Positions 1-8,694 are shown, numbered from the stretch's first letter. The stretch: 11,417 bases of DNA from Glomus cerebriforme (GCA_003550305.1 QKYT01000169.1:48048-59464), one strand, 5' to 3'. The notes: generated by a model not told the origin, from the sequence alone. Numbers and translations are program-made.

Positions 1-297
1 TCCTGTGCCAGGTTCATTACATTCTCCACATATTCCATATACTTGTTTTCTTTTTTCTAAATCTTCCATATAAACTACTCTTTCATCTATCTCTTTTGCT
101 GATTCGGTAGTTGAACCAATAGTAGAAGTTGTAACATGATACTTTTAAATAAATGAAAAAATTAATAAAGTAGAGTACAAAAATGTAAAAATTCAATAAT
201 GTTGTAATAATGTGAATTGTTTTACCTGATATTCACCAGGATTAACTTTCCATAAATTTCTTGGCTTTACTTCAGAATTATTTTCTGATATTTCCAT
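1..297 (-). CDS. Kinase paralogue A, 5' part (zinc-ribbon + TKL-like protein kinase), truncated by window edge
   Basis: On the minus strand, exon 1 is 297-226 (ATG at 297, 24 codons ending GEYQ), an 84-nt intron is 225-142 (donor GTAAAA, acceptor AAAAG), and exon 2 runs from 141 to the window edge at 1. Only 71 residues are visible. They end inside the first half of a cysteine ribbon: YGICGECNEPGTG supplies the first CxxC. The model rests on comparison with the two plus-strand paralogues: all three join ...YQ to [WY]HVT at the same phase-0 intron and share MxDLEKRK. No kinase motif is visible here; the kinase domain is inferred from homology to copies B and C. Exon 1 is longer than in B (9 codons) and C (13), so the extreme N-terminus is the variable part. 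The gene reads away from NMA111. Confidence 0.85.
142..225 (-). other. Intron 1 of kinase paralogue A
   Basis: This 84-nt phase-0 intron has donor CAG|GTAAAA. The acceptor is A-rich (AAAAG) with no pyrimidine tract next to it, as in copies B and C. Confidence 0.75.
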
Positions 298-558
298 ACT
301 AATTAATTAAATTAATAAATTACAAATTTAGTCATACATTATACAATTAATTATATTAGTCCAAAATAATATTTACCTTAAATTTAAATAAAATAAATAT
401 TAAATTTCAAAAAGAAATAAAATAAAAGTAAAAAAAAAAGTCTTTGTGCGACAATATAAGGTTTTGATATGATCTATTTGTCACATAATGCATAATATAA
501 ATAAATATTATAAAATACTAATGTCAATTAAGGAGTGATGATTAATGCAGTGAATTTC

Positions 559-576
559 ATGTACTGTACAGTACAT
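559..576. promoter_or_regulatory. 18-bp perfect palindrome, candidate regulator site
   Basis: ATGTACTGTACAGTACAT is identical to its own reverse complement over all 18 bases. It lies about 260 bp upstream of the kinase A ATG. The core TACTGTACAT recurs at 5888-5897, about 50 bp upstream of the kinase B ATG. A dimeric transcription-factor site is an inference. Confidence 0.35.
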
Positions 577-606
577 TGATCAAAACGATAACATTTACAT
601 TTTTGC

Positions 607-930
607 TCAATAATAAAAATAGTATAAACCAAATATAGCAATTGATAAAAATAAAATGCTTGCTACAAAAAAAGAAAAGGAGAAAAACAATGGTTGATTA
701 TTAATATTGTCGAGAATTTTCAAACCGGGAAAACACTTTTGTAAACAAAATACCAAGATAACTATTTGTATATCATTTATTATCAAGATGTAGTTATTAT
801 ACATGGAATTACGGAATAAAATAAAAGAAAAAATAAAAATAAGATTAACGTGTTCAATAATCAAAAAGTATTGAAGGAGAATAATAATTAGTGTTGTTGA
901 TAGTAATGTAAGAATGTTAAACTTCAACAA
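607..930 (-). CDS. Doubtful 107-residue hydrophobic reading frame
   Basis: This uninterrupted frame has an ATG at 930 and a TGA at 609-607. The translation is rich in Ile, Leu and Phe and could form three or four membrane spans, roughly residues 4-25, 26-42, 46-65 and 82-107, separated by short polar stretches such as FRNSMYNN and LDNINNQ. I recognise no family. Length and ATG start slightly favour a gene. Against it, a T-skewed strand in AT-rich DNA yields Phe/Ile/Leu-rich frames by chance, there is no paralogue in the window, and it lies in the spacer between two real promoters. It may also be a relic exon of a membrane protein. Confidence 0.25.
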   Translation of the reverse strand: MLKFNILTLLSTTLIIILLQYFLIIEHVNLIFIFSFILFRNSMYNNYILIINDIQIVILVFCLQKCFPGLKILDNINNQPLFFSFSFFVASILFLSIAIFGLYYFYY

Positions 931-1272
931 CTCAAAGATGTTAGTACCATTTATTTTAATTTTATGTATTTCATGAAATTATATAATCATGTGTAAAAAA
1001 AATTCAAGATTACGAAATTCAATTATGTCATCGAATATCTATTGTTAAACGAAGGATATTTTTAAATATCTGATATTAAATGTCATTTGGCTGATTTGTC
1101 CAATAAAATCAATGCAATTGTTGCTATTGTTCTATGCTTATCCATTAATTTAATAAGGCAGTTAATTATGTTGTTACATTTGAAATATTTTGACATCAAA
1201 TTTTATGTCATGAGACTTTAATTTTGAATGAAAAATAAACAAACAAAAATTGGTTTTCAGGGGGTGTGTTGT

Positions 1273-1284
1273 GGTCAAGTGACC
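1273..1284. promoter_or_regulatory. Inverted-repeat hexamer pair upstream of NMA111
   Basis: GGTCAAGTGACC consists of two 5-bp inverted half-sites around a 2-bp spacer, about 210 bp upstream of the NMA111 ATG and inside a locally GC-richer patch. A binding-site role is only a guess. Confidence 0.2.
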
Positions 1285-1496
1285 GATTTTCATGTAGATC
1301 AACCATATTCATTTAATAAATGAAATTTCTAATATCGGAATTTACTGAAAAAAAAAAAGACCGCATTTTCGTATTTATTTATTTTTTTTTTTTTCTTTCA
1401 TTTACTTTATTAATATTTGATTGTTTGAAAAAATTTTTTTTTCAGTAAAAGATCGTTTATTCAGATATTTAAGATAATTTATTTTTTTCTTTTTTC

Positions 1497-4400
1497 ATGT
1501 CTTTTGACGATATTAAAGCTACCTCTGAACAAATGAGTGTTGATGAACAAACGTTTCATGAACATTCAAGACCAATATCATCATCACGGATGAATGGTCT
1601 GAAGAAGAAAATATTGAATGTTGGGTTGTTGAAAAAAATAAAGTTACGTGGAAGTGGAAATATGCAAAAATTATCCGACACACAATCTTGGGAACTCACT
1701 TTGGAAAAAGCAATAAAAGCTATTGTGTCTATCAAAGCAAACCATGTGAGGACTTTTGATACCGAACCATCTGGTAAGTCCTAAACTAAAACATTGACTG
1801 ATATACGTCGAACGTTAAAAAAAAAATTATTATTAATTTTTTTTAGGTGCATATTCGGCAACGGGATTCGTTGTTGATAAAGTGAGAGGTATCATTTTAT
1901 CAAATCGTCATGTTGTATCACCAGGTCCCATTGTGGCTCAAGCCATATTTAGAGATTATGAAGAAGTAGAATTAAAACCAATTTATCGTGATCCGGTTCA
2001 TGATTTTGGATTTTTTAAATTTGATCCTTCAAAAGTTAAATTCATGGATTTAGAACAGATTCCACTTTGTCCAGAAAAGGCGAAGATAGGAATAGAAATA
2101 AGAATTGCTGGAAATGATAATGGAGAGGTTTTATCAATTTTATCTGGTACTTTAGCAAGGCTTGATAGAAGGTAAATTTATAAACAAAAATTATTATTAT
2201 TATCGTTATATTATTAATGACATTATTTTTTTTTCATATTGATAATTATTTTTAATCAGAGCTCCAGAATATGGTGTTGGTGGTTATAATGATTTTAATA
2301 CTTTTTATTATCAAGCAGCATCTGGAACTAGTGGTGGATCATCAGGTAGTCCTGTGATTGATATTGAGGGTAATGCGGTTGCTCTCAATGCTGGTGGTGA
2401 AACTATAGCATCATCTAGTTTTTATCTTCCTTTAGATAGAGTAAAAAGAACCCTTAAATATCTTCAAGAAGGAACTCAAGTTCCACGTGGAACCCTCCAG
2501 ACTGAATTTGAATATACTCCCTATGATGAACTTCGACATTTAGGACTTAAATCAAGTATTGAAAAAGAAATTAGAGAAAAATTTCCAAATGATACTGGTT
2601 TATTAGTCGTTCGTATTGTTTTACCAAAAGGACCAGCTGATGGTTTACTCGTTCCTGGTGATATTGTTATTAGAGCGAACAAAAAGATTATAACTAATTT
2701 TACACATTTATTTTCAATAATTGATGATTCAGTTGGTGAAATTATTGAATTAACTATATGTCGTGGAAAAACTCAAATGGATGTTCAATTAAAAATTCAG
2801 GATCTTCATTCCATAACACCAAATCGTTTTGTTGAAGTTAGTGGTGAAGTTATTAATGAACTGTCATATCAATTAGCTCATTCTTATTCACAACCTGTTG
2901 GCGGTCCATATATAGCTACAAGTGGCTATATGCTTTCTAGTATTAATAATATTCCTACGCCAAACTTGGATGCATTTATTGATGTTGTGAAACAAATACC
3001 AGATGGTACCAAAGTGCCATTAAAAGTTTATCATTTATATAATATTCATAAGGAAATTGTCGAAATTACACAACTGGATCGACATTGGAACAAATTTAGA
3101 GTGGCTACCCGTGATGGTATGTATACATTAGTTAAATTTCACATTCCTCTTTGGTAGTTTCTATTTTTAATCAAATTATTTTATTATAAAGATACTACTG
3201 GATTATGGAATTATGAGGATATGCCCCCTCCTGTATCAATTAAAACATATAAACCTGTTACAGCACAATTTCAAGCTTTTAATGAACCGGTACAACCAAT
3301 TGTTGGAAAAATTTGGCCATCATTTGTTATGATTAATTTCTATTTACCATTTAATGTTGATGGAATAAAATCTGCAGAGGTAATAAATTTTTCCTTCCCA
3401 CCATTTATGTTTGGTTTTTTTTTTATTTTATTTATTTATTTATTTATTTTTTTTTACCCTGACGCACAAATAATAGCCTTATGGTGCAGGACTTATAGTA
3501 TCTACTGAACCACCTTTAATTATATGCGATCGATATACAGTACCAACAAGCATTGGTGATATTTTTATTACTTTTGCTAATAGTATTATGATACCGGGAA
3601 AATTAGTTTATCAACATCCAATATATAATTGTTCTTTTCTTACATATGACAAAACATTATTGGAAGAAACTTCTATTGAAGCGATTGAATTGAGTGATAA
3701 GAATTTAGAACAAGGTGATTCTGTTAATTTTATAGGAATTTATGAAAATTATTTACCTACGATTAAGAAAACTACTGTAATAAGTATTACAGATGTTATA
3801 ACAAAAAAATGTAATCCTCCAAGATGGAGAGCTATGAATGTTGATGAGATTAGAGTGGATAATCCCACGGAATCATTAGGTAATTTAATAAAAGAAAAAA
3901 AGAAATTATTATTTTTTTTTTTTTTTTATCAATTTTAATATGTATATATTTTTTTTACTTATATAGGTGGTGTATTATGTGATGGTGATGGTAAAGTACA
4001 AGGGTTATGGTTAACTTATTCTTATCAAAATGATAATTGTGAAGAAATTACATATATGAAAGGATTTCCAATATCTTTAATAAAACCAACTTTAAAATCA
4101 CTTAAAGATGGAGAAACCCCTATATTACATGGACTTGATGTAGAATTTAGAACAATGAGAATAGTAGAAGCAAAAAATTATGGATTATCTGATGAATGGG
4201 TTAAAAAAATTGAATCTATAAAAAATTCAAATCATACTTTATTACATATTATAAATATACTTGATTCAACAAGTCCTGCAGGAAAATTATTAAAAGTTGG
4301 AGATATTATTTTAATGATTAATGGTAATATAATAACAAAAATGTCTGATTTACCTGCAGCTATTCATTATTCTAAAGAAGTTGAAATAGTAAATATATAA

Positions 4401-4918
4401 ATATTTTTTTAATTTGATATATTTTTTTTTAATTATATTTGAAAATTTTAACATTTTTATTTTTTATTATAGCTAATATTACGTGATAGAGAAGAAAAGG
4501 AATATAAAGTAGAAACAATACCATACTATGGAAAAGAGACAACACGAGTTGTAGGATGGTCAGGTGCAGTTATACAAGAACCATATAAAGCAGTATTAGA
4601 ACAAGTTAGAAATGTACCAACAGGCGTATATGTATCACATACTTTATGTGGTTCACCAGCATATGTTTCAATAACACCAGGAGTTTGGATTATTGAAATA
4701 CAAGAAAGGAAAGTAAGTGATTTAGATTCATGTTTAGAGGCGATACATGCATTTGAAAAAGAATTGGTCGATGATGATGATGATGGATATGTAAGAATTA
4801 AAATCATTAATAATAATGATGTTACAGATGTTGTAACTATGAAACTTGATCCACATTATTGGAATACTTGGCAATTAATTGAAGATAAAGAAACATTGAC
4901 TGGATGGAAATATGTAAA

Positions 4919-4953
<35 letters not shown>

Positions 4954-4964
4954 TAGATGTCTAA
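1497..4964 (+). CDS. NMA111: Nma111-type HtrA-like nuclear serine protease with PDZ domains
   Basis: Seven exons: 1497-1773, 1847-2171, 2260-3116, 3192-3379, 3477-3879, 3967-4388 and 4473-4964. They join without a stop into 987 residues, close to the roughly 1000 of yeast Nma111 (HtrA/Omi relative in nuclear quality control and apoptosis). The N-terminus carries a basic stretch (KKK...KKIK, residues 36-49) that could be a nuclear signal. The first trypsin-like domain (about 75-265) has the full triad: His114 in SNRHVV, Asp145 in DPVHDFGF and Ser229 in [11 protein letters not shown]-like regions follow at about 278-385 and 382-477. A second protease-like half (about 550-710) has lost the triad: Tyr569 in CDRYTV, Asn600 and Leu683 stand at the aligned places. 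C-terminal PDZ-like regions lie at about 739-840 and 845-970. The protein ends in eleven threonines plus IDV. The start is the first ATG of the open frame. The architecture is seen directly; the nuclear, apoptotic role is taken from the family. Confidence 0.94.
1774..1846 (+). other. NMA111 intron 1
   Basis: This 73-nt phase-1 intron has donor GTAAGT and acceptor TTTTAG. Joining restores the motif [11 protein letters not shown], conserved at the start of the protease domain. Confidence 0.9.
2172..2259 (+). other. NMA111 intron 2
   Basis: This 88-nt phase-2 intron has donor GTAAAT and acceptor AATCAG. It splits Arg201 and restores LDRRAPEYG, a family-typical stretch. Confidence 0.9.
3117..3191 (+). 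other. NMA111 intron 3
   Basis: This 75-nt phase-1 intron has donor GTATGT and an A-rich acceptor ATAAAG. Joining gives [15 protein letters not shown], which matches the family's RD-TG-WDY region. Confidence 0.85.
3380..3476 (+). other. NMA111 intron 4
   Basis: This 97-nt phase-0 intron has donor GTAATA and contains a run of TTTA repeats. Acceptor AATAG at 3476 keeps the frame (PYGAGLIVS); the nearby GCAG at about 3487-3490 would lead at once to a stop, so it was not used. Confidence 0.8.
3880..3966 (+). other. NMA111 intron 5
   Basis: This 87-nt phase-1 intron has donor GTAATT, a T-run of about 17 and acceptor TATAG. Joining restores [19 protein letters not shown]. Confidence 0.88.
4389..4472 (+). 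other. NMA111 intron 6
   Basis: This 84-nt phase-0 intron has donor GTAAAT and acceptor TATAG. Joining gives [16 protein letters not shown], the last strand of a PDZ-like domain. Confidence 0.85.
4920..4952 (+). repeat. (ACT)11 microsatellite in the NMA111 coding end
   Basis: Eleven in-frame ACT codons encode Thr974-Thr984, immediately before the last three residues and the stop. The tract is pure and therefore likely to vary in length among strains. Confidence 0.95.
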
Positions 4965-5719
4965 TTTAATTTTTTTTTTTTTTTATCTTTTATTACTTTT
5001 CATAAAGAATACATATATATATATTTTTTTGTTTTTATCATTAAATTATTTTATTTGGGTTTTGGGTTAAAATAATAGAGCGCTTTACTTCATATTATCT
5101 GTTACAATTAGACAAATTTATTACAAGTCATCAGAAATAATTATAATATTTAGAGATTTGATGTGGGGTGATGGCGTAGGTACATCATAGCACGAACCAT
5201 CGCGCATTTATTTAGCGTCTAATTATAGAGAGAATAATTTTTATTTTTTTATAAAACAGATGATCATTTTATATTTTGATAATAGAAAATAATACAGTTA
5301 CAATATTTTATGTATTTATCTGATCGTATTAATTTTTCACTTAAAAATTAATTAAAATATTATCAGAAAAATTGGGGTCATATAACCATTCATAAACAGT
5401 TATAAAACTTTAAAGTGTTTTTCTTAATGAACTTTTTCTTTTTTTTTTATTTTGATATTTTGCGAAAATTTTAGGAAGGGAATCGGAAGATGTAAAGGTT
5501 AAGATTAATGATTAGGGATTAAAGTTTTTTTTTTTTTTAAACAAAAAAAGAAAATTTTTTTTTTTTTATAAAAAAAAAAATTGTTTAGACCGAAAATAAT
5601 TTTTTTTTTTAAATGAAATAAAATAAAAATAAAAAAATAACCTCGATCTTGATATAGTATAAAAACAGAACGATGGAAAAAAAAAATTGTAAATTGTTAC
5701 AAATAAATTACATAATTAC

Positions 5720-5736
5720 ATAAATATTTAGTAAAC
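5720..5736 (+). repeat. 17-bp direct repeat, copy 1
   Basis: ATAAATATTTAGTAAAC recurs exactly at 5816-5832, 96 bp downstream. Both copies lie upstream of kinase B. Confidence 0.6.
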
Positions 5737-5815
5737 TTTTTGTCGCATTTTATATGTAGTTATTCTTATATAACTCGATGTACTAACGTGATAAGAATCA
5801 TTGAATAAAAAAAAA

Positions 5816-5832
5816 ATAAATATTTAGTAAAC
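5816..5832 (+). repeat. 17-bp direct repeat, copy 2
   Basis: This is an exact repeat of 5720-5736. Between the copies lies an 8-bp inverted repeat, ATTCTTAT at 5762-5769 and ATAAGAAT at 5791-5798. Confidence 0.6.
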
Positions 5833-5947
5833 ACAATTGATCGGCAGGGCCATGTAGGAATTGTTTAAAAAGCGTAATACAATGTAATACTGTACATATC
5901 GAATTATTCTCATTCTTTAATTCTTAAAAAAAAAACTTTTTTTGAAC

Positions 5948-7680
5948 ATGTGGAAATTTAATGGTAATTATCAGGTAAAAAAAAAAAAAATCAATTTTAC
6001 AGTAATTTCATCATTAATAATTATAATATTATTTTTTTTAAAATAAAAATGATTTTAAATATATTATTATTTTAAATTATAAAAAGTGGCATGTTACAAT
6101 TTCTTCTATTGATTCAACGACTGAATTAGAAGAGATTAATGAAACAGATGAGAAAGTAGTTTATATGGAAGATTTAGAAAAAAGAAAACAAGTATATGGA
6201 ATATGTGGAGAATGTAATGAACCTTGTACAGGATGGTATTGGTGTCAATCTTGTAATGCTAAAAGATTTAAAAATAATTTTAATAATTGGACTAGTGGAA
6301 ATAAAGATATTGATGAATTAATACAACAATCACAGTTAAATGCTGTTCATCATGAAAAATGTCTTGAATGGATACCTTTTGAAAATTTTAAAGATGTTAC
6401 TTATATTACCAGAGGAGGTTTTGGTAAAATTTATTCTGCAAAATGGCCTGATGGATATATTCTTCATTGGAATATTGAAAATCAACAATGGAAAAGAGAA
6501 ATACATGCACACGTTGCATTAAAAAGTTTGGATAATTCTTTTAATATAAGTACAGATTTTTTAAATGAGGTAATTAAAATACAAATAATTTAATTTTATT
6601 TCATAAATTTAAATTAATTATTATTATTATTATTTTTATATTAGATTAAATCTCATCTTCAAATTTATCTTGATTGTATTATTTATTGTTATGGTGTATC
6701 ACAAGATCCAAGTACTAAAGATTATATGATGATTTTACGATATTGTAATAATGGAAATTTGAGAAATTATTTGAATCAATCTGAAACATTATATTCTGAA
6801 TTAAAAATCAATCATTTAATAGAAATTGCAAAAGGAATTTTAGATATTCATAATACAGGAAAAGTTCATAAAGATTTTCATTCAGGTAATATATTATGTG
6901 ATGAAGGTATATATATAAGTGATTTAGGAATGTGTCAACCAGCAAATAAAGAGCAATCAGCAGTTAAAAAAGAAGGAACTTATGGAGTATTACCTTATAT
7001 GGCACCTGAAGTTTTACGTGGACATCAATATACAAAAGCAGCAGATATTTATTCATTTGGAATAATAATGAATGAATTATTTTCTGAGGAAGCACCTTTT
7101 AATAATANTCCACATGATCATGTATTGGCTGTTAAAATATGTAAAGGATTTAGACCAAATATTTCTGAAGATACACCAAAATTATTCGTTGATGTGATTA
7201 TGAAATGTTGGGATGCCAAAATAGAAAATAGACCAACCGCTAAAAAATTATATCAAATTTTAAAAAAATTGGATAAAGAAGTATATAAAATAAATAGTGA
7301 AATTTATTCTCAAATAAAAGAATGCGAAAAAATTAAAAAAAATAAATCAAGTAAAGATAAATCTAAAAATGATCAAANACATCCANAAGCGATTTATACA
7401 AGTAGACTTTTTAATTTCAAAAATCTTCCAGAACCAGTAAATTCAAATGATTTATCATCCTTTCAATTTAATTCAGGTAATTAAATTTTAATATTTTAAA
7501 TAGTCTACACATTAATGATTTTATTATGTAATTTTTTTCTGTAGATGTTAGTCATGTTACGGCANCTTCAACTACAAATCCAATAAGTACGTTATTTAAT
7601 AATTGTTGCATTTAATAATTTGCTGTATTAACTTTTTATTCATAGTTTCAGAATGTTTTGATTGTAAAATTGATGATTAA
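5948..7680 (+). CDS. Kinase paralogue B: Cys4 zinc-ribbon + TKL-like protein kinase
   Basis: Five exons: 5948-5974, 6087-6569, 6645-7476, 7545-7586 and 7646-7680. They give 472 residues. Residues 49-65 form a C-x2-C-x9-C-x2-C ribbon (YGICGEC...WCQSCNAKRF). The kinase domain follows: glycine loop RGGFG (118-122), ATP lysine Lys155 in VALK, helix-C Glu170 at the exon 2/3 junction, catalytic loop HKDFHSGN with Asp247 and Asn252, metal-binding DLG with Asp263, and APE at 290-292. HKD replaces HRD and DLG replaces DFG, but every residue needed for phosphotransfer is present, so I infer an active kinase. A Lys-rich tail and AIYTSRLFNFKNLPEP follow, a tail typical of the expanded Rhizophagus kinase family, then a SECFDCKIDD end on two tiny exons. 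Four N bases lie in exons 3-4. The substrate is unknown. Confidence 0.9.
5975..6086 (+). other. Kinase B intron 1
   Basis: This 112-nt phase-0 intron has donor CAG|GTAAAA and A-rich acceptor TATAAAAAG. It is supported by the same junction (YQ to WHVT) in paralogues A and C. Confidence 0.78.
6570..6644 (+). other. Kinase B intron 2
   Basis: This 75-nt phase-0 intron has donor GTAATT, an ATT repeat and acceptor ATTAG. It joins FLNE to IKSHL within kinase helix C; the same site is used in copy C. Confidence 0.88.
7477..7544 (+). other. Kinase B intron 3
   Basis: This 68-nt phase-1 intron has donor GTAATT and acceptor CTGTAG. It joins FNSG to the 42-nt exon DVSHVTA. Confidence 0.75.
7587..7645 (+). 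other. Kinase B intron 4
   Basis: This 59-nt intron, the shortest here, has donor GTACGT and acceptor CATAG. It joins TTNP-Ile to SECFDCKIDD and the TAA stop at 7678-7680. The Cys-x2-Cys ending resembles tails I know from this family. Confidence 0.72.
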
Positions 7681-8166
7681 AATATTATTTCAAAAAGGGG
7701 TATTGGACGTAATATTAATATTTAAATTTAAATATATTATATAGTTTTAATGAATTTTCAGACACGATCATTAGGATTGTACGACATATAACTTCTGGCA
7801 CCAATCTATTATGAAACGGGACTATATCGGTCTTTGTCTAATATTTTAACGTCCTGTTCAACAACATACAATGTATGATTCTAGGAAGTTTTAGACTCAA
7901 AAATATAAAATTTTGATTTTAGGGATTTTACACAAATAAAATATTCTTTAATAATTTGCATTTTTTTTTAAAAAAAACTACACACTTTAGAGACTTTACA
8001 TTTAATTCTACATTATGTAACTATTTATTTAAGTACTATGTGATATAAAAATTAAATGAATATATTGAAAAAATTATTATAATTTTTAAATTGTTTATAT
8101 GAAAAATTTTTAAATACAGTTTTTTTTAAAAAAAAAACATCACTTTTCAATAAAAACTGGATATTT
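7681..8166. other. Spacer downstream of kinase B
   Basis: There is no supportable gene. A less AT-rich stretch at about 7757-7900 has stops in the frames I checked and no family resemblance; it may be an old repeat or a 3' untranslated region. The rest is plain AT-rich DNA. Confidence 0.5.
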
Positions 8167-8406
8167 TCATGAATCTTTTTTAAAATATAATATTATTCCA
8201 AATTGTTTTGAGTATAGTCCTTTACATGTATTGTAGAATATTTTCCACATAAATTTTTCATAACACTGTGNTCCCATTCTAAAAACAGCATCTTCAAATT
8301 CTGTACCAGATTTTGGATCATTAAATTTGGTTTCTATGTACCAAACAGAAAAATACTCATAGTAATTGACATTTTTTGTTTCTTTTATTAAAGAAGGTTC
8401 TTTTTT
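8167..8406 (-). pseudogene. Orphan coding-like fragment, possibly a broken gene or single exon
   Basis: This is a minus-strand open frame of about 80 codons ending in TGA at 8169-8167. The frame is closed upstream by a TAA at 8421-8419, and the first codon usable as ATG lies well inside it (the Met in FRMG), so it lacks a normal start. The composition is protein-like rather than random: FSVWYIETKFNDPKSG, EFEDAVFRMG and CYEKFMWKIFYNTCKG carry Trp, Asp, Gly and Cys in a mix unusual for chance AT-rich frames. It may be the last exon of a gene with an upstream intron, or a decayed family member. I do not recognise the family. One N lies at 8271. Confidence 0.35.
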
Positions 8407-8409
8407 CAA

Positions 8410-8693
8410 AATTTTTTTTTAAAAAATACGTAGTGTGGTGGGGAAAAAAAATTATCAGAAATCAGTAACTTTCTTTATTAAATTAGGTAGTTATTTTTTA
8501 TCACAGCAACAGGAAATCTTTTTTTTTATTTCTACTAACTAAAATGAGAATTGATTTTCTTTTTAAAGTTTTACATTTTTTTCTGCTGATTTTCGTTAAT
8601 TGCTTCGCCAGGAGCCCAGGACGTCATATTTTTTTTTCTCAAGATCAAAAAAAATTCTTTTTTTAAAAAAAAATATTATAGAAAAAATTTGAA

Positions 8694-8694
<1 letters not shown>
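8410..8694. other. AT-rich spacer with a short GC-richer block
   Basis: No gene is visible. At 8582-8626 a block around TTCGCCAGGAGCCCAGGACG stands out by its GC content and is flanked by T-rich DNA. It looks like a piece of a dispersed repeat, but that is an impression only. Confidence 0.4.

Larger units (their letters stand above)
298..1496. other. AT-rich spacer between kinase A and NMA111
   Basis: This is the divergent intergenic region holding the promoters of kinase A (minus) and NMA111 (plus). It contains an 18-bp palindrome at 559-576, a spaced inverted repeat GGTCA-AG-TGACC at 1273-1284, a CCAAT pentamer near 1099 and long T runs just before the NMA111 ATG. No conserved gene is recognisable. 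The only long reading frame (607-930, minus) is listed separately and doubtful. Confidence 0.6.
4965..5947. other. Spacer between NMA111 and kinase B
   Basis: The region contains no gene-sized reading frame. It holds T runs just after the NMA111 stop, a GC-richer block at about 5160-5215, mixed A/T runs at 5520-5610, a TATAAAAA sequence near 5658, a 17-bp direct repeat and the TACTGTACAT motif at 5888-5897. The right half presumably carries the kinase B promoter. Confidence 0.55.

Noticed and set aside
1585..1670. An acidic, Trp-rich alternative frame within NMA111 exon 1 ([12 protein letters not shown]...)
   Set aside because: It is short, and using it would need two frameshifts. The main frame is open from the ATG and joins the conserved [15 protein letters not shown] segment.
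3477..3490. Alternative intron 4 acceptor GCAG at about 3487-3490
   Set aside because: In the required phase it gives an immediate stop (GAC TTA TAG); the AATAG at 3476 keeps the frame.
3221..3508. Open frame reading from exon 4 through the T-rich segment
   Set aside because: Its last third is translated intron 4 (Phe/Ile/Tyr run); the spliced model continues the Nma111 homology.
4526..4807. Minus-strand open frame opposite NMA111 exon 7
   Set aside because: It is the antisense shadow of a well-supported exon; the Ser/Thr-rich translation has no family resemblance.
4920..4952. CRISPR-like or minisatellite array
   Set aside because: It is a simple trinucleotide repeat inside a coding exon, with no spacers.
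5160..5215. tRNA-like GC patch
   Set aside because: No T-loop GTTCRA consensus, no acceptor-stem pairing and no cloverleaf.
6340..6522. Second frame inside kinase B exon 2
   Set aside because: It overlaps the real kinase frame, and an equivalent frame in copy C (10721-10903) exists only because the DNA is homologous.
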